Shown here piece by piece: positions 19,723 to 28,857 of a stretch of 64,000 nucleotides of DNA. A program made the translations under genes and the position numbers. The notes beneath the pieces are model-generated. The model saw nothing but the letters and a program-made list of their open reading frames with translations. It made no database searches and was not told the DNA's origin. Location of the stretch: assembly GCF_001592205.1 (NCBI RefSeq), contig NZ_BCWM01000002.1, forward strand, positions 62,001-126,000. The letters are read 5' to 3'. Positions within the stretch are counted from its first letter, which is position 1. Every line of letters starts with the position of its first letter. The stretch is from Brevundimonas vesicularis NBRC 12165 (lineage in GTDB: Bacteria; Pseudomonadota; Alphaproteobacteria; Caulobacterales; Caulobacteraceae).

Positions 19723-21702
19723 CTAATTTGTATGTCCGCCCGCCGCTCGGCGTCGGGACAGAGCCGTCGCCGGCAGGTCCACGATGACCTGAAGCCCTTC
19801 TGGCCGCCATTCGCGCGACAAACGCCCGCCGAGCTGTCCCTCGACCGAGAGGCTGGCAAGGGATGAGCCGAAGCCGGTGCGTTGCGGCATGCCCTGGACG
19901 ACCGGACCGCCCGTTTCTGACCAGGTCAGGACGAAGCGGTCCTCCTGCCGTTTCGTCGTCAGGGTGACCACGCCGCCACGCTCGGAAAGCGCACCGTATT
20001 TGGCGGCGTTGGTCGCCAGTTCGTGGAACAGCAGGGCCACGGAGGTCGCCGCCTGATCGTCGAAGACGGCGTCCTCGCCCTGGATGACCACGCGCGCCCC
20101 ACCCGTCTCGTCCGCATAGGCCTTGAACAGGTCGGACAGGAAGGAATGCAGGGTCGTCGCCCCGATCGTGGTCTTGGACGTCTCGGTGTGCGGCCGCACG
20201 AACTCATGCGCCCGGGCCAGGGCGGCGATGCGCGTGCGCAGCGAGGCCGAAAACGCCTTGGCCTCCGGATACTGGCGCGCCGACAGGGCGACCAGGGCGG
20301 TGACAACGGCGAAGATGTTCTTGATCCGGTGGCTCAGCTCCTGGCTGACCAGCTCGCGGCCTTGCTCCAGCCTCTTCAACTCGTCGATATCGGTCAGGGT
20401 GCCGAACCAGCGGGTGATCTCGCCCGCCTCGTCGCGGATCGCCACCGCGCGGCCCAGGGTCCAGCGATAGACGCCGCTGTGATGCTTCAGCCGGTATTCG
20501 ATCTCATAGGGCTCGCCGGTTTCCAGCGAGTTGCGCCACACGGTCCACGCCCGTTCGCGGTCGTCGGCATGGAACATGTCGTTCCAGCCCTCGCCATCCG
20601 TCGAGCCCAGGGGCACGCCCGTGAATTCGTACCAGCGCGCATTGTAGTAGTCGTGAAAACCGTCCGGCAGGGTGGACCACACCATCTGCGGCATGGCGTC
20701 AGCCAACACCCGAAACCGACTCTCGCTTTCGCTCAGGGCCATGGCGGTTTCGGCGAGGTCCGTCTCGATGGTCTTGCGTTCGGTGATGTCCACCGCGACG
20801 CCGGGGAAGCGGATCGGCTTGCCCTCCGCGTCGAAATAGACCTGCCCGCGCGCCAGAATCCAACGCACGTCATCGCCCTGGCCCAAACGATATTCGCTGA
20901 CGAAGGCGCCGTCGCCCGTCATGGCCCGGTCGATCTCGTCAGTGACGCGTTGGGCGTCGTCGGGATGGACGCTGGAGGTGAAAACCTCGATGGCCGCGCC
21001 CTCGCGCGCGGCTTCGGGATCCACGCCATACATCCGCGCAAAGCGTTCGTCGGCGATCACGCGGTTCTCAGGAATGTCCCAGTCCCAGGCCCCCACATAG
21101 GCTGAGGCCTCCATCGCCAACCGCGCGGTGCGGTCGCTGAGGTCCCGGTCCAACAGGGCGCGGCGCAGCTCCAGTTGCGTCATCACCTGTTGCGCCAGGG
21201 TCTTGAGCGCCATCAGCTGAAGCTCGGTCAGACCTTGCGGGCGCGGCGTGTCGTCCAGCACGCACAGGGCGCCCAGCGGCACGCCGTCGGGCGTCCTCAG
21301 CGGATAGCCGGCATAGAAGCGGATGTGCGGCGCGCCCGTCACCAGATCATTGTCGATGAAGCGGTCATCCTGCATCGCGTCGGGGATGACCATGACGTCG
21401 TCGCCCAGCATCGCGTGGGCGCAGAACGACAGCGGCCGCGGCGTCTCGCGCACGCCCAGACCGACCTCGGACTTGAACCACTGACGCTGGGAATCGACCA
21501 GACTGACGGCGGCCATCGGTGCCTCACAGATGCGCGCGGCGAGCGACGCCAGATCGTCGAACGACCCTTCGGGCGTCGTGTCCAGCACGCCGTAACTTGT
21601 GAGGGCCTTCAGACGGTCGGCTTCGTCCCACCTCGGACAATCGACTTCGGGGTGGGTCAAGCAGGCGTCCTCGCTGGGCCGGTCATGTCCGGCCATCGAC
21701 AT
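19723..21702 (-). CDS. HWE-family sensor histidine kinase (GAF-PAS-PAS-HWE)
   Basis: A cytosolic sensor kinase of about 660 residues. An N-terminal GAF domain (RLKALTSYGVLDTTPEGSFDDL onward) is of the type found before PAS kinases. Two PAS domains with PAC boxes follow (GAWDWDIPENRVIADERFARMYG and MPQMVWSTLPDGFHDYYNARWYEFTG). The H-box is SQELSHRIKNIFAVVTALV and the ATPase end is WSETGGP, whose Trp and Glu define HWE kinases. No transmembrane helix is seen. The start is uncertain: ATGs at 21702 and 21696 fit, while a frame open to 21771 would overlap the hydrolase gene by 32 bp. The receiver downstream is the likely partner. Confidence 0.9.
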   Translation of the reverse strand: MSMAGHDRPSEDACLTHPEVDCPRWDEADRLKALTSYGVLDTTPEGSFDDLASLAARICEAPMAAVSLVDSQRQWFKSEVGLGVRETPRPLSFCAHAMLGDDVMVIPDAMQDDRFIDNDLVTGAPHIRFYAGYPLRTPDGVPLGALCVLDDTPRPQGLTELQLMALKTLAQQVMTQLELRRALLDRDLSDRTARLAMEASAYVGAWDWDIPENRVIADERFARMYGVDPEAAREGAAIEVFTSSVHPDDAQRVTDEIDRAMTGDGAFVSEYRLGQGDDVRWILARGQVYFDAEGKPIRFPGVAVDITERKTIETDLAETAMALSESESRFRVLADAMPQMVWSTLPDGFHDYYNARWYEFTGVPLGSTDGEGWNDMFHADDRERAWTVWRNSLETGEPYEIEYRLKHHSGVYRWTLGRAVAIRDEAGEITRWFGTLTDIDELKRLEQGRELVSQELSHRIKNIFAVVTALVALSARQYPEAKAFSASLRTRIAALARAHEFVRPHTETSKTTIGATTLHSFLSDLFKAYADETGGARVVIQGEDAVFDDQAATSVALLFHELATNAAKYGALSERGGVVTLTTKRQEDRFVLTWSETGGPVVQGMPQRTGFGSSLASLSVEGQLGGRLSREWRPEGLQVIVDLPATALSRRRAAGGHTN

Positions 21703-21739
21703 CAATGCTCGGAGTGGCGAAGCGTTGCAATGCAGGATG

Positions 21740-22921
21740 TCAGTTCGCGGGGCGACCGACTTCCTCCACATCCATCGTCGTGACGCCTGTGGGCGCCGGG
21801 GCGGCGGGTTTGGTGGACGATGCGGGCCGCTCCAAGGCGTTCAAGCGCGCGTTGATGGCGGCGACTTCATCACGCGTCGGCAGGCGGCGACCGCCCAGGC
21901 TGACCACGCCGACGACCCGCTGCTGACCATCGATCTCGACCGTCTTCAACGGCGCGTCTTTCAGCGGAGCGTCGGGATCGGCGCCGCCGGTTGCAGAGCC
22001 GGCCGCGATCGTCATACGGGGACGCGAGAAACGCGCCTCGTCGATCGCCGGCTCGCGCCCATTGTAGGTTTTGCGGAAGGCGGCCGTTTCGCCATAGACG
22101 CCCTTCCAACGATAGAAGATGTGCGCGCCGATCTGCGTCACCTTGGCCACCGTCGGCGCCCACCAGGGATGCACATAGTCGGCGTGATAGTGGGTGGCTG
22201 TGCCGACTTCCTGAGCCACGACGCCGTTCAGCGCGCGCTCCGCCACCTTGCGCGCCCGCTCCCACGCCCAGCCGACCGGCGTCTGGCCCAGCGAGCCGTC
22301 GCAGGTGAAGCTGAACTGACAGCCCGTGACGCGTTCGGCGCCTTCGAACACCACGCCGCAGACGGTGTTGGCGTAGTTCGGATCGCGCACGCGGTTCAGG
22401 ACCACCTGCGCCACGCCCGCCTGGCCGTTGTCCGGCTCCAGCGCCGCCTCGTAATAGACCGCCTGGGTCAGGCAGCGCAAAGCCCGCCTGCGATCCTCGG
22501 CGCTGCCCTTGAACACGAACGACAGGGCAGGACGCAGCGCGCCAGACGCGGGCGCCATGGCCGCGTTCAGACGTTGGGCCTCAAGGCCGCTCTTGCCCGG
22601 TTCCAGACCCGGCTTTCCGGCCAGCGTCAAGCTCTCCCAGCCTGGCGTCAGCCCGTAGAGAGCCGGCTGCAGAAGGTTGGGATCATGCCGCATGGCGACG
22701 GCCAGCTGCGACGGCGTCAGTCGCCCCTTGATCGCGGCCAGCCCGCCCGCGCCGAGGTCGCCGCCGGTAATGCGCGAGACCGCCTCAGCAGTCCGATCCA
22801 TATCGGGCCGCACGCTGGACCCCGCCGCCATGGCGACGCCCAGCACCGCGCCGGCCGCGGGCAAGGCCGCCGCCGAACGCCGCAGCGCCTTCCACATCGT
22901 CTTCCAGGGCAACCGGGTCAT
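21740..22921 (-). CDS. SleB-type cell wall hydrolase, exported (paralogue 1)
   Basis: A 393-residue protein with a membrane-anchor or signal segment (about 12-34). The C-terminal half is a Hydrolase_2/SleB domain: CLTQAVYYEAALEPDNGQAGVAQVVLNRV, with the catalytic-type Glu, then TVCGVVFEGAERVTGCQFSFTCDG. Such domains are lytic transglycosylases or amidases acting on peptidoglycan cross-bridges, named for the spore cortex enzyme SleB. The tail (330-393) is Pro/Ala-rich. A consensus EcfG promoter lies at 23057-23081, about 130 bp upstream, suggesting stress induction. It is clearly paralogous to 27643-28836. Confidence 0.88.
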   Translation of the reverse strand: MTRLPWKTMWKALRRSAAALPAAGAVLGVAMAAGSSVRPDMDRTAEAVSRITGGDLGAGGLAAIKGRLTPSQLAVAMRHDPNLLQPALYGLTPGWESLTLAGKPGLEPGKSGLEAQRLNAAMAPASGALRPALSFVFKGSAEDRRRALRCLTQAVYYEAALEPDNGQAGVAQVVLNRVRDPNYANTVCGVVFEGAERVTGCQFSFTCDGSLGQTPVGWAWERARKVAERALNGVVAQEVGTATHYHADYVHPWWAPTVAKVTQIGAHIFYRWKGVYGETAAFRKTYNGREPAIDEARFSRPRMTIAAGSATGGADPDAPLKDAPLKTVEIDGQQRVVGVVSLGGRRLPTRDEVAAINARLNALERPASSTKPAAPAPTGVTTMDVEEVGRPAN

Positions 22922-23056
22922 TCAGGGTCCAATAGCCGCGATCGGCGCACCGGCCTTTCGCTGAGATCGCGCGTCTAGTCCGACTTATAGGCCATTTTCC
23001 GGCCTCACGACGACCGCCGTTATCAAACCCCCTGCGCGTCAGGGGTGGTCGCCCCA

Positions 23057-23081
23057 AACGCAAGGTGTAAAACTATGTTCC
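23057..23081 (-). promoter_or_regulatory. Consensus EcfG-type stress promoter (GGAAC-N16-CGTT)
   Basis: On the minus strand GGAAC (23081-23077) and CGTT (23060-23057) are separated by exactly 16 bases, a full match to the alphaproteobacterial general-stress promoter. It reads toward the SleB-type gene starting at 22921, leaving a leader of roughly 130 nt. Confidence 0.65.
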
Positions 23082-23120
23082 AGCGGAGCAAACGCGTCGC
23101 TGGTGGGGCGAACCGACGAT

Positions 23121-26100
23121 ATGAGCGCAGGCGGATCGAAACGGCGGATCGCGGTCATGGATCGCTGGCTGATCGGCCTGGCGCGCTTGTCGACGGCCTC
23201 GCCGACGCATCGCCTTTTGATCGGGATCGGCATCGCCCTCGCGGGTCTGGCGATCCGGGCGGCGGCGTCGCCACTGTATGGCGAGGTGACCGGCTTCACC
23301 ATCCTGTTGCCAGCGGTGACCCTGGCCGCTCTGGCGGCCGGCTGGACCGGAGCCTTGACGGCGCTGGCGGTGTGCACCGGCGGCGGCTGGGCGATCGTCG
23401 CGCTGACGGCGACCGGCCGGGATGGCGTGCTTGACGCCATCGGTGGTGCGGCGACCTGGAACTTCGTTCTCGTCGGCCTGTTCATCGCGGCGGTGGGGGC
23501 GTCGCTCCGCAAGGCCCTGTCGCGGTTGAGTGAAAGCGAGACCCGGTTCCGCGAACTGGCCGATACCGCCCCCTCACCAATCTGGCTGCTGGACGCCAAG
23601 GGCGAGTTCGAGTTCGTCAACGCCGCCGTCTTCACCCTGCATGGACTGGACATCGAGGCGTTGCGCGAAGGCGGCTGGAAGACCGCCGTTCACCCCGACG
23701 ATCTGGAGACCGTAAAGGCGGCCGAGAAGGCCGGCGCCACTGATCGCAAGCCGTTCCAGATGGAGGCGCGCGTTCAGGGACAAGACGGCGTCTGGCGCTG
23801 GATGCGGGCCGTCGTGCGGCCGCGCTTCGATGGGCAAGGCACCTTCGTCGGCTATGCCGGCATCTCGTTCGACGTGACCGAAACCCGTGAAGCTCTGGAT
23901 GCGGCGGCGCGCGCCGCGCGACGTCAGGCGTTCCTGCTGGACCTCAGCGACCGGCTCCGCGACCTGACCGATCCCGAAGACATCATGGCCGATGTGGAGA
24001 GCACGCTTGGCGCCCTGCTGGATGTCGAGCGGGTGGGCTATGGCGAGGTCGATCAGTCGGCGGGCGTCGTCTCCATGAGCCGCGATTGGACCGCCGGCGT
24101 CGAAAGCGCTCAGGGTCAGTTCAGCCTGAACGCCTTTGGCGAAGGTCTGATCTCGGATTTGAACGAAGGCCGCACCATCCAGATTTCAGATGTGCGCGAG
24201 GACCCTCGCACGGCGGCGGTCGCCGACGCCTTCGACGCCATCCAGACCCGCGCCCTGGTGCGCGCGCCGCTGATCCGGACCGGACGTTTGCGCGCGTTTC
24301 TCTATGTCCATTCGGCGACGCCGCGCGACTGGACCGAGGCCGAGGTCAGCCTTGTCGAAGAAGTCGCGGCGCGCACCTGGGCCGAGGTCGAGCGCGCCCG
24401 CGCGGAAAACGAGACCCGTGAGAGCGAACAGCGGTTCCGCGCCATCGCCGACACCGCGCCGGTGCTGATCTGGGTCACGAAACAGGATCGCACGCGCGCC
24501 TTCGTGAACCGCGCCTATGTCGATTTCCACGGATCGGACTATCAGACAGTCCTCAACCTGGATTGGCGAAGCGCGCTGCATCCCGAGGATCAGGCGCGCA
24601 TCCTGGCGGAATCGATTAACGGGGAAGCGACGCGCGAGCCCTTTTCGATGGAGGCGCGCTATCGCCGCTACGACGGCGAATGGCGCTGGCTGAAGTCCTT
24701 CTCCCGTCCCCGTCTGGCGGGCCAGGAGGTCGTCGGCTTCGTGGGCGTGGCGTTCGACGTGACGGACATGCGCACGGCCCAGGCGCGACTAGAGGAATCC
24801 GAGAACCGCTTCCGCACCGTCGCCGACAGCGCGCCCGCCCTGATCTGGATGAGCGACGACGCCGCCCAGATGGTGTTCGCCAACAGGCGCTACCGCACCT
24901 TCTTCGGCGTCGAGGCGGACGCGCATCTGCCCGATAGCTGGCGACGCCTGATCCACCCGGACGACGAAGGCGTGTTCGCCGCCGCCTTCATGCGCGCCTT
25001 CGAGGCCCGGGATCGGTTCGAGGCGCTGACGCGGATCAGTCATCCAACGCTCGGCCCGCGCTGGCTGCGGACTGAAGGCGTGCCGCGCTTCGACGCCTCA
25101 GGCCTATTCCAGGGCTACGTCGGGGCCTGCCTTGATGTGACCGACGCCAAGCGGGCCGAAGACGACCTGAAACGCATCAATGAACTGCTGGAAGAAAGGG
25201 TCGACGAGGCCCTGATTGAAAAGGCCCAGGCCGAGGCGCAACTGGTCCATGCCCAGCGGATGGAGGCCGTCGGGCGGCTGACCGGCGGGGTCGCGCATGA
25301 CTTCAACAATCTGCTGACCGTCGTGATCGGGGCGTTGGACATCATCCTGCGCAGCGAGGACGCGGCCAAGCGTAAGAAGCTGGGCGAGGCGGCGTTGGCG
25401 GCGGCGCGTCGGGGTGAGAGCCTGACGCATCAGTTGCTGGCCTTCTCGCGTCGTCAGGCTCTGCGGCCCGAGCCGATCGATCTGAACGCCCTGATCCGCG
25501 AGAGCGAACCGCTGCTGCGTCGAGCCGTCGGCGAGGCCGTGGACTTCAAGGTCAAGCTGAAGCGTGGCGGCGCGCCCGCCAATGTCGATCCGGCCCAGTT
25601 CGAAGCCGCGCTGCTGAACCTGATCGTCAATGCGCGCGACGCCCTGGGCGATGTGACCGGGGCCAAGGGCCGCCAGGCCCGCATCACCGTGCAGACGCGG
25701 GCCTGCACGGTCGAGGCCGGACAGATCGCCGAACTGGCGGCCGGCGACTATGTCTGCGTCAGCGTCGCCGACAACGGCGAAGGCATGTCGCCGGACATCC
25801 GCGACCAAGTGTTCGAACCGTTCTTCACCACCAAGGGCGTCGGCAAAGGGACGGGCCTGGGGCTGAGCCAGGTCTATGGGTTCGCACGCCAGTCAGGCGG
25901 CGGCGTCCAGATCATCTCCGAGCCGGGACTTGGGGCCGAGATATGCATCTTCCTGCCGCCCCTGTCGGCAGAGGACGCCGCGATGACGTCGAACCTGGTC
26001 GCCGCCGATGGCGCCCCCTTGGTCGAGGGCGGGCGGATGTTGCTGGTGGAGGACGACGCCGGCGTCGCCGCCATCGCGCTCGAAATCTTGGAAGGTTTCG

Positions 26101-26396
26101 GGCTGGAGGTCGACTGGGCCGAGACGGGCGACGATGCGCTGAAGTTCCTTCAAGCCGACGACTTCGATCTGATGCTGACCGACGTGGTGATGCCCGGCGG
26201 CATGAGCGGCATCGATTTGGCGCGCGAGGCGGCGGCGCGCTGGCCGGATCTGCGGATCGCCCTGACCTCGGGCTACGTCGGCGAGGACGTGGATGCGGTG
26301 CTGGCCGACACGGTCTGGCCGCTGCTGCGCAAACCCTATTCGTCGGACCAGTTGCGCGCCCTGCTGGAACGCCTCAGCGCCGCGACGACGAACTAA
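23121..26396 (+). CDS. Hybrid sensor histidine kinase/response regulator (membrane, PAS-GAF-PAS-PAS-HK-REC)
   Basis: A multidomain kinase of about 1090 residues. Hydrophobic helices at the N terminus (about 25-130) are followed by a PAS domain ([26 protein letters not shown]). A GAF domain follows ([23 protein letters not shown]), then two more PAS domains ([19 protein letters not shown] and [18 protein letters not shown]). The HisKA box is [20 protein letters not shown] and the ATPase has [10 protein letters not shown] and [14 protein letters not shown]-terminal receiver carries the acceptor Asp in LMLTDVVMP. The N box plus AHDFNN place it with CckA-like kinases. ATG 23121 is preferred over GTG 23103. 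The signal is unknown. Confidence 0.92.
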   Translation: MSAGGSKRRIAVMDRWLIGLARLSTASPTHRLLIGIGIALAGLAIRAAASPLYGEVTGFTILLPAVTLAALAAGWTGALTALAVCTGGGWAIVALTATGRDGVLDAIGGAATWNFVLVGLFIAAVGASLRKALSRLSESETRFRELADTAPSPIWLLDAKGEFEFVNAAVFTLHGLDIEALREGGWKTAVHPDDLETVKAAEKAGATDRKPFQMEARVQGQDGVWRWMRAVVRPRFDGQGTFVGYAGISFDVTETREALDAAARAARRQAFLLDLSDRLRDLTDPEDIMADVESTLGALLDVERVGYGEVDQSAGVVSMSRDWTAGVESAQGQFSLNAFGEGLISDLNEGRTIQISDVREDPRTAAVADAFDAIQTRALVRAPLIRTGRLRAFLYVHSATPRDWTEAEVSLVEEVAARTWAEVERARAENETRESEQRFRAIADTAPVLIWVTKQDRTRAFVNRAYVDFHGSDYQTVLNLDWRSALHPEDQARILAESINGEATREPFSMEARYRRYDGEWRWLKSFSRPRLAGQEVVGFVGVAFDVTDMRTAQARLEESENRFRTVADSAPALIWMSDDAAQMVFANRRYRTFFGVEADAHLPDSWRRLIHPDDEGVFAAAFMRAFEARDRFEALTRISHPTLGPRWLRTEGVPRFDASGLFQGYVGACLDVTDAKRAEDDLKRINELLEERVDEALIEKAQAEAQLVHAQRMEAVGRLTGGVAHDFNNLLTVVIGALDIILRSEDAAKRKKLGEAALAAARRGESLTHQLLAFSRRQALRPEPIDLNALIRESEPLLRRAVGEAVDFKVKLKRGGAPANVDPAQFEAALLNLIVNARDALGDVTGAKGRQARITVQTRACTVEAGQIAELAAGDYVCVSVADNGEGMSPDIRDQVFEPFFTTKGVGKGTGLGLSQVYGFARQSGGGVQIISEPGLGAEICIFLPPLSAEDAAMTSNLVAADGAPLVEGGRMLLVEDDAGVAAIALEILEGFGLEVDWAETGDDALKFLQADDFDLMLTDVVMPGGMSGIDLAREAAARWPDLRIALTSGYVGEDVDAVLADTVWPLLRKPYSSDQLRALLERLSAATTN

Positions 26397-26474
26397 CGAA
26401 GCAGGACCCGACGGCCAAAGAAAAACGCGCCGCAGCGATGCGACGCGTCGATCTGTTTGGAGCTGCAGCTGGAT

Positions 26475-26831
26475 TTAGCGGCGGGCCTTGCGGGCGGCGT
26501 AACGGGCGTCGCGCTTGGCCTTTTGCTCTTCCTTGGTCAGTTGCTTGCGCGCCTTGCGGTCGGCGCGCTTCTCGGCGTCGATCTCTTCCTGAGCGGCGAG
26601 TTCGGCGGCCAGACGCGCGGCTTCCTTTTCAGCCTTCTCGCGACGCAACTCGGCCTTGGCCAGTTCATGCTGCTGACGCAGGGCTTCCTTTTCGGCGGCG
26701 CGCTTTTCGGCCAGGCGGTCGAACTCGGGATCGGGCGCGGCGGCCTTGGGCTTGAATTTGGCGAGCAGGGCCTTCTTGGCCTCTTGCTGGGCGGTAATGC
26801 GGTCGGAGAATCCGGTCTTCAGATCTTTCAT
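26475..26831 (-). CDS. DUF6481-family charged coiled-coil protein
   Basis: A 118-residue highly charged protein, almost entirely helical and rich in Lys, Glu, Ala and Arg, starting MKDLKTGFSDRITAQQEAKKALLAKFK. This N-terminal pattern is that of the DUF6481 family, common in alphaproteobacteria and of unknown function. Residues 40-105 look like one continuous coiled coil and the tail is basic (ARYAARKARR). It converges on the hybrid kinase gene with a 78-bp gap. Charged low-complexity composition makes distant homology unreliable. Confidence 0.75.
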   Translation of the reverse strand: MKDLKTGFSDRITAQQEAKKALLAKFKPKAAAPDPEFDRLAEKRAAEKEALRQQHELAKAELRREKAEKEAARLAAELAAQEEIDAEKRADRKARKQLTKEEQKAKRDARYAARKARR

Positions 26832-27077
26832 GCGAAAGCGTCAGGGTTCCTTGTGAGCGACCAGGGCGGTCGTCGGGGGTCAGGCTGCGTCACGCACGGC
26901 CCGAAGCGGGGCGCACAAAGCCGATAAGCGCGCGAAAATCAAGGTTCGCAGCCCGCAAATCGGCCTGATGCGTCATTTGGAGCGTCGCGGCGGCGTGGCC
27001 GCAACACTTCGATCAGATAGGCGCCGCAGCCCTGATCGCAAGCGCGGCGATAAGAGCGTGCGTCGACCGAGGCGGTC

Positions 27078-27263
27078 TTAGTTCGGCTTTTGCGCTTGGC
27101 CGACAGCTGTCCCGGCCGCACCGCCCACGGCGGCGCCGACCGGGCCGCCGACGACCGCGCCGGCGATAGCGCCGCTGGCGGCCTTCTGTTCGATGGTCGC
27201 GCCGCAGGCGGACAGGGCGAGCGCCGCCGCAGCGGCTGCGGTCACGGTGATAATTTTTGTCAT
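27078..27263 (-). CDS. Small glycine-zipper lipoprotein
   Basis: A 61-residue lipoprotein. The signal peptide MTKIITVTAAAAAALALSAC ends in lipobox LSAC with Cys20 as the lipidated residue. The rest is a glycine zipper (SGAIAGAVVGGPVGAAVGGAAG) with GxxxG repeats, as in osmotically induced OsmB/YMGG-type proteins that associate with the envelope. The start is supported by GGAGAG 7 bases upstream; the open frame extends to 27410 but that extension is not signal-like. An exact EcfG promoter lies 27-51 bp upstream, which fits a stress-induced envelope protein. Confidence 0.82.
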   Translation of the reverse strand: MTKIITVTAAAAAALALSACGATIEQKAASGAIAGAVVGGPVGAAVGGAAGTAVGQAQKPN

Positions 27264-27289
27264 GGATTTCTCTCCAAAGGCCACGCTTG

Positions 27290-27314
27290 AACGCGAACGC
27301 GGCATAGCGGTTCC
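27290..27314 (-). promoter_or_regulatory. Consensus EcfG-type stress promoter (GGAAC-N16-CGTT)
   Basis: On the minus strand GGAAC (27314-27310), 16 bases, CGTT (27293-27290): an exact match to the general-stress sigma consensus. CGTT ends 27 bp before the lipoprotein ATG at 27263 and the ribosome site GGAGAG lies between, so spacing is ideal. Confidence 0.75.
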
Positions 27315-27424
27315 TGGCTTGAGCTCTAGTTGCGCCGACGACCACCGCCACAATTCTAAACAGATTTGTTCGCTCCATTTAGTTTGCTGCGATGCAGCAT
27401 ATCTAGACATAGCAAGTTTAACTG

Positions 27425-27452
27425 TTGATAGATACAGTATTCGGCCTATAGA
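27425..27452 (+). promoter_or_regulatory. Sigma-70-like promoter candidate
   Basis: TTGATA (27425-27430), 16 bases, TATAGA (27447-27452) inside the AT-rich block. It faces the SleB-type hydrolase gene at 27643, giving a leader of about 185 nt. Confidence 0.4.
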
Positions 27453-27523
27453 TTTATCCAGTCTTGCCGTTTTGCAGCCACACGGGTCGCCGAGACTGAA
27501 AAATACCTACCGAATCCGAGGCG

Positions 27524-27531
27524 TTAACCAT
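27524..27531 (+). promoter_or_regulatory. CtrA-like half site
   Basis: TTAACCAT is the conserved half of the Caulobacter CtrA box; the second TTAA is not present at the right spacing. It lies about 110 bp before the hydrolase start, a fitting place for cell-cycle control of a wall enzyme, but a single 8-mer is weak evidence. Confidence 0.25.
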
Positions 27532-27642
27532 CGGATTGCAAATCGAACACATTGAGGCCATAAAAGGCTGGCTAAAGGCCCGTCCTCGACGCCCGGGCCA
27601 CTGAGCCGAGCGCCGGAATTTGCAGGCTGGACCGCGACCGCA

Positions 27643-28836
27643 ATGGGTCGCCTCGCCGGCAAGACTACCCCGGGGGCTGCGTTTCTCGCCCTGCTGAACA
27701 GGACTACCTCGTTGTCGCATTCCTCGCAGACGCGCGCCATTTTGCGCGCCGATCGTGTGGCCAAGATCAAGCCCATGACGGCTGCTGCAGCCTTTGGCGG
27801 TCTGTTGGGACTGGCGATCGGATGCGCCTATCTGGGCGGCACGACGGCGCGCGCGACGACGCTGCGCGCCCAGGCCGAACGGATTCAAGGCGCCACCGCC
27901 GCCGGTTTCACGGAAGAAGCCCTCGCCGCCGCCGCCGGCGGCCTCGACGCCAGCGCCCTGACCATTGCGCGTCGACACGATCCCTACACCAGCGCGGGCT
28001 CGGCCCAGCGCGATCGCCAGGCTGAACTGCTGGCCGCCCGTCTCGAACAACTCCGCGCGCCCGGCGATCCCAACCTTCGCCGCGCCAGCCTGATAGCACC
28101 GACCGCCGCGCCCGCCTTCCGGGTGGCCAACGCGCTGGACGCCAGCCGCGATCTCGATTGCCTGACTCAGGCCGTCTATTATGAAGCCCGTGGCGAGGGC
28201 GCCGACGGCATGAAGGCCGTGGCTCAGGTTGTCCTGAACCGCGTGCGCCACCCCGCCTTCCCCAAGACGGTCTGCGGCGTCGTCTTCCAAGGGGCGGCGC
28301 GCAGCACCGGTTGCCAGTTCTCCTTCACCTGCTCGGGCGCGATGCGCGGCCGCGTCAACCAGGCCGCCTGGAACCGCGCCAGGACCGTGGCCTCGAACGC
28401 CATGTCGGGGTCGGTCTTCTCGCGCGTCGGCAATGCGACCCACTTCCACACCACCGCCGTGACGCCGGGCTGGCGTTCTTCGCTGGTGCAGGTCAGCCAG
28501 GTCGGCAGCCATCTGTTCTATCGCTTCGGCGGCCGTTCGACCACCGGCGGGACCTTCACCTACGCCGCCCGTCGCGCGGCGCCGGCGGACCAGCCGCGCC
28601 TGATCCAGGCCGGCCTCAACCCGATCGAAACCGCGCGCCAGGCCGGACAGGCGGTCGCCTATTCGATGGTGCTGGCGCAGGAAGGTCGCGCCCTGCCCGC
28701 GCCGGCGGCCCAGTCGACGACGTCTTCGCCTGCCGCCACGCGCGCCGCCGCGGCCCAACCGGCTTCGCGCCCTGCGCGGGCTAACGAGACTTCGGCCAAG
28801 ACCGAAGTCGCCGAAACGGCCTCCAGCCCCGCCTGA
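27643..28836 (+). CDS. SleB-type cell wall hydrolase (paralogue 2)
   Basis: A protein of up to 397 residues with a hydrophobic anchor at about 46-66 and a SleB/Hydrolase_2 domain in the middle. The domain reads CLTQAVYYEARGEGADGMKAVAQVVLNRV, then TVCGVVFQGAARSTGCQFSFTCSG. These boxes are almost identical to those of the gene at 21740-22921, including a His-bearing NATHFHT equivalent to TATHYHA. The C-terminal quarter is Ala/Pro/Thr-rich. The start may be 27643 or 27778 (MTAAAAFGG); neither has a strong ribosome site. It is divergent from the lipoprotein and convergent with nadC. Confidence 0.87.
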   Translation: MGRLAGKTTPGAAFLALLNRTTSLSHSSQTRAILRADRVAKIKPMTAAAAFGGLLGLAIGCAYLGGTTARATTLRAQAERIQGATAAGFTEEALAAAAGGLDASALTIARRHDPYTSAGSAQRDRQAELLAARLEQLRAPGDPNLRRASLIAPTAAPAFRVANALDASRDLDCLTQAVYYEARGEGADGMKAVAQVVLNRVRHPAFPKTVCGVVFQGAARSTGCQFSFTCSGAMRGRVNQAAWNRARTVASNAMSGSVFSRVGNATHFHTTAVTPGWRSSLVQVSQVGSHLFYRFGGRSTTGGTFTYAARRAAPADQPRLIQAGLNPIETARQAGQAVAYSMVLAQEGRALPAPAAQSTTSSPAATRAAAAQPASRPARANETSAKTEVAETASSPA

Positions 28837-28857
28837 TCGGCGGACGCCTGGAGGCCG

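Larger units (their letters stand above)
27264..27642. other. 379-bp intergenic region between divergent genes
   Basis: No convincing gene is present. The left part holds the EcfG promoter for the lipoprotein. Bases about 27340-27480 are much more AT-rich than their surroundings and contain a sigma-70-like promoter pointing right. A CtrA-like half site TTAACCAT lies at 27524-27531. If the right-hand hydrolase starts at its second ATG (27778), the leader is still longer. Confidence 0.6.

Noticed and set aside
26939..27121. 60-codon minus-strand frame between the DUF6481 and lipoprotein genes
   Set aside because: It overlaps the lipoprotein gene, has no ribosome site and an unremarkable Arg-rich translation; I could not support it as a gene.
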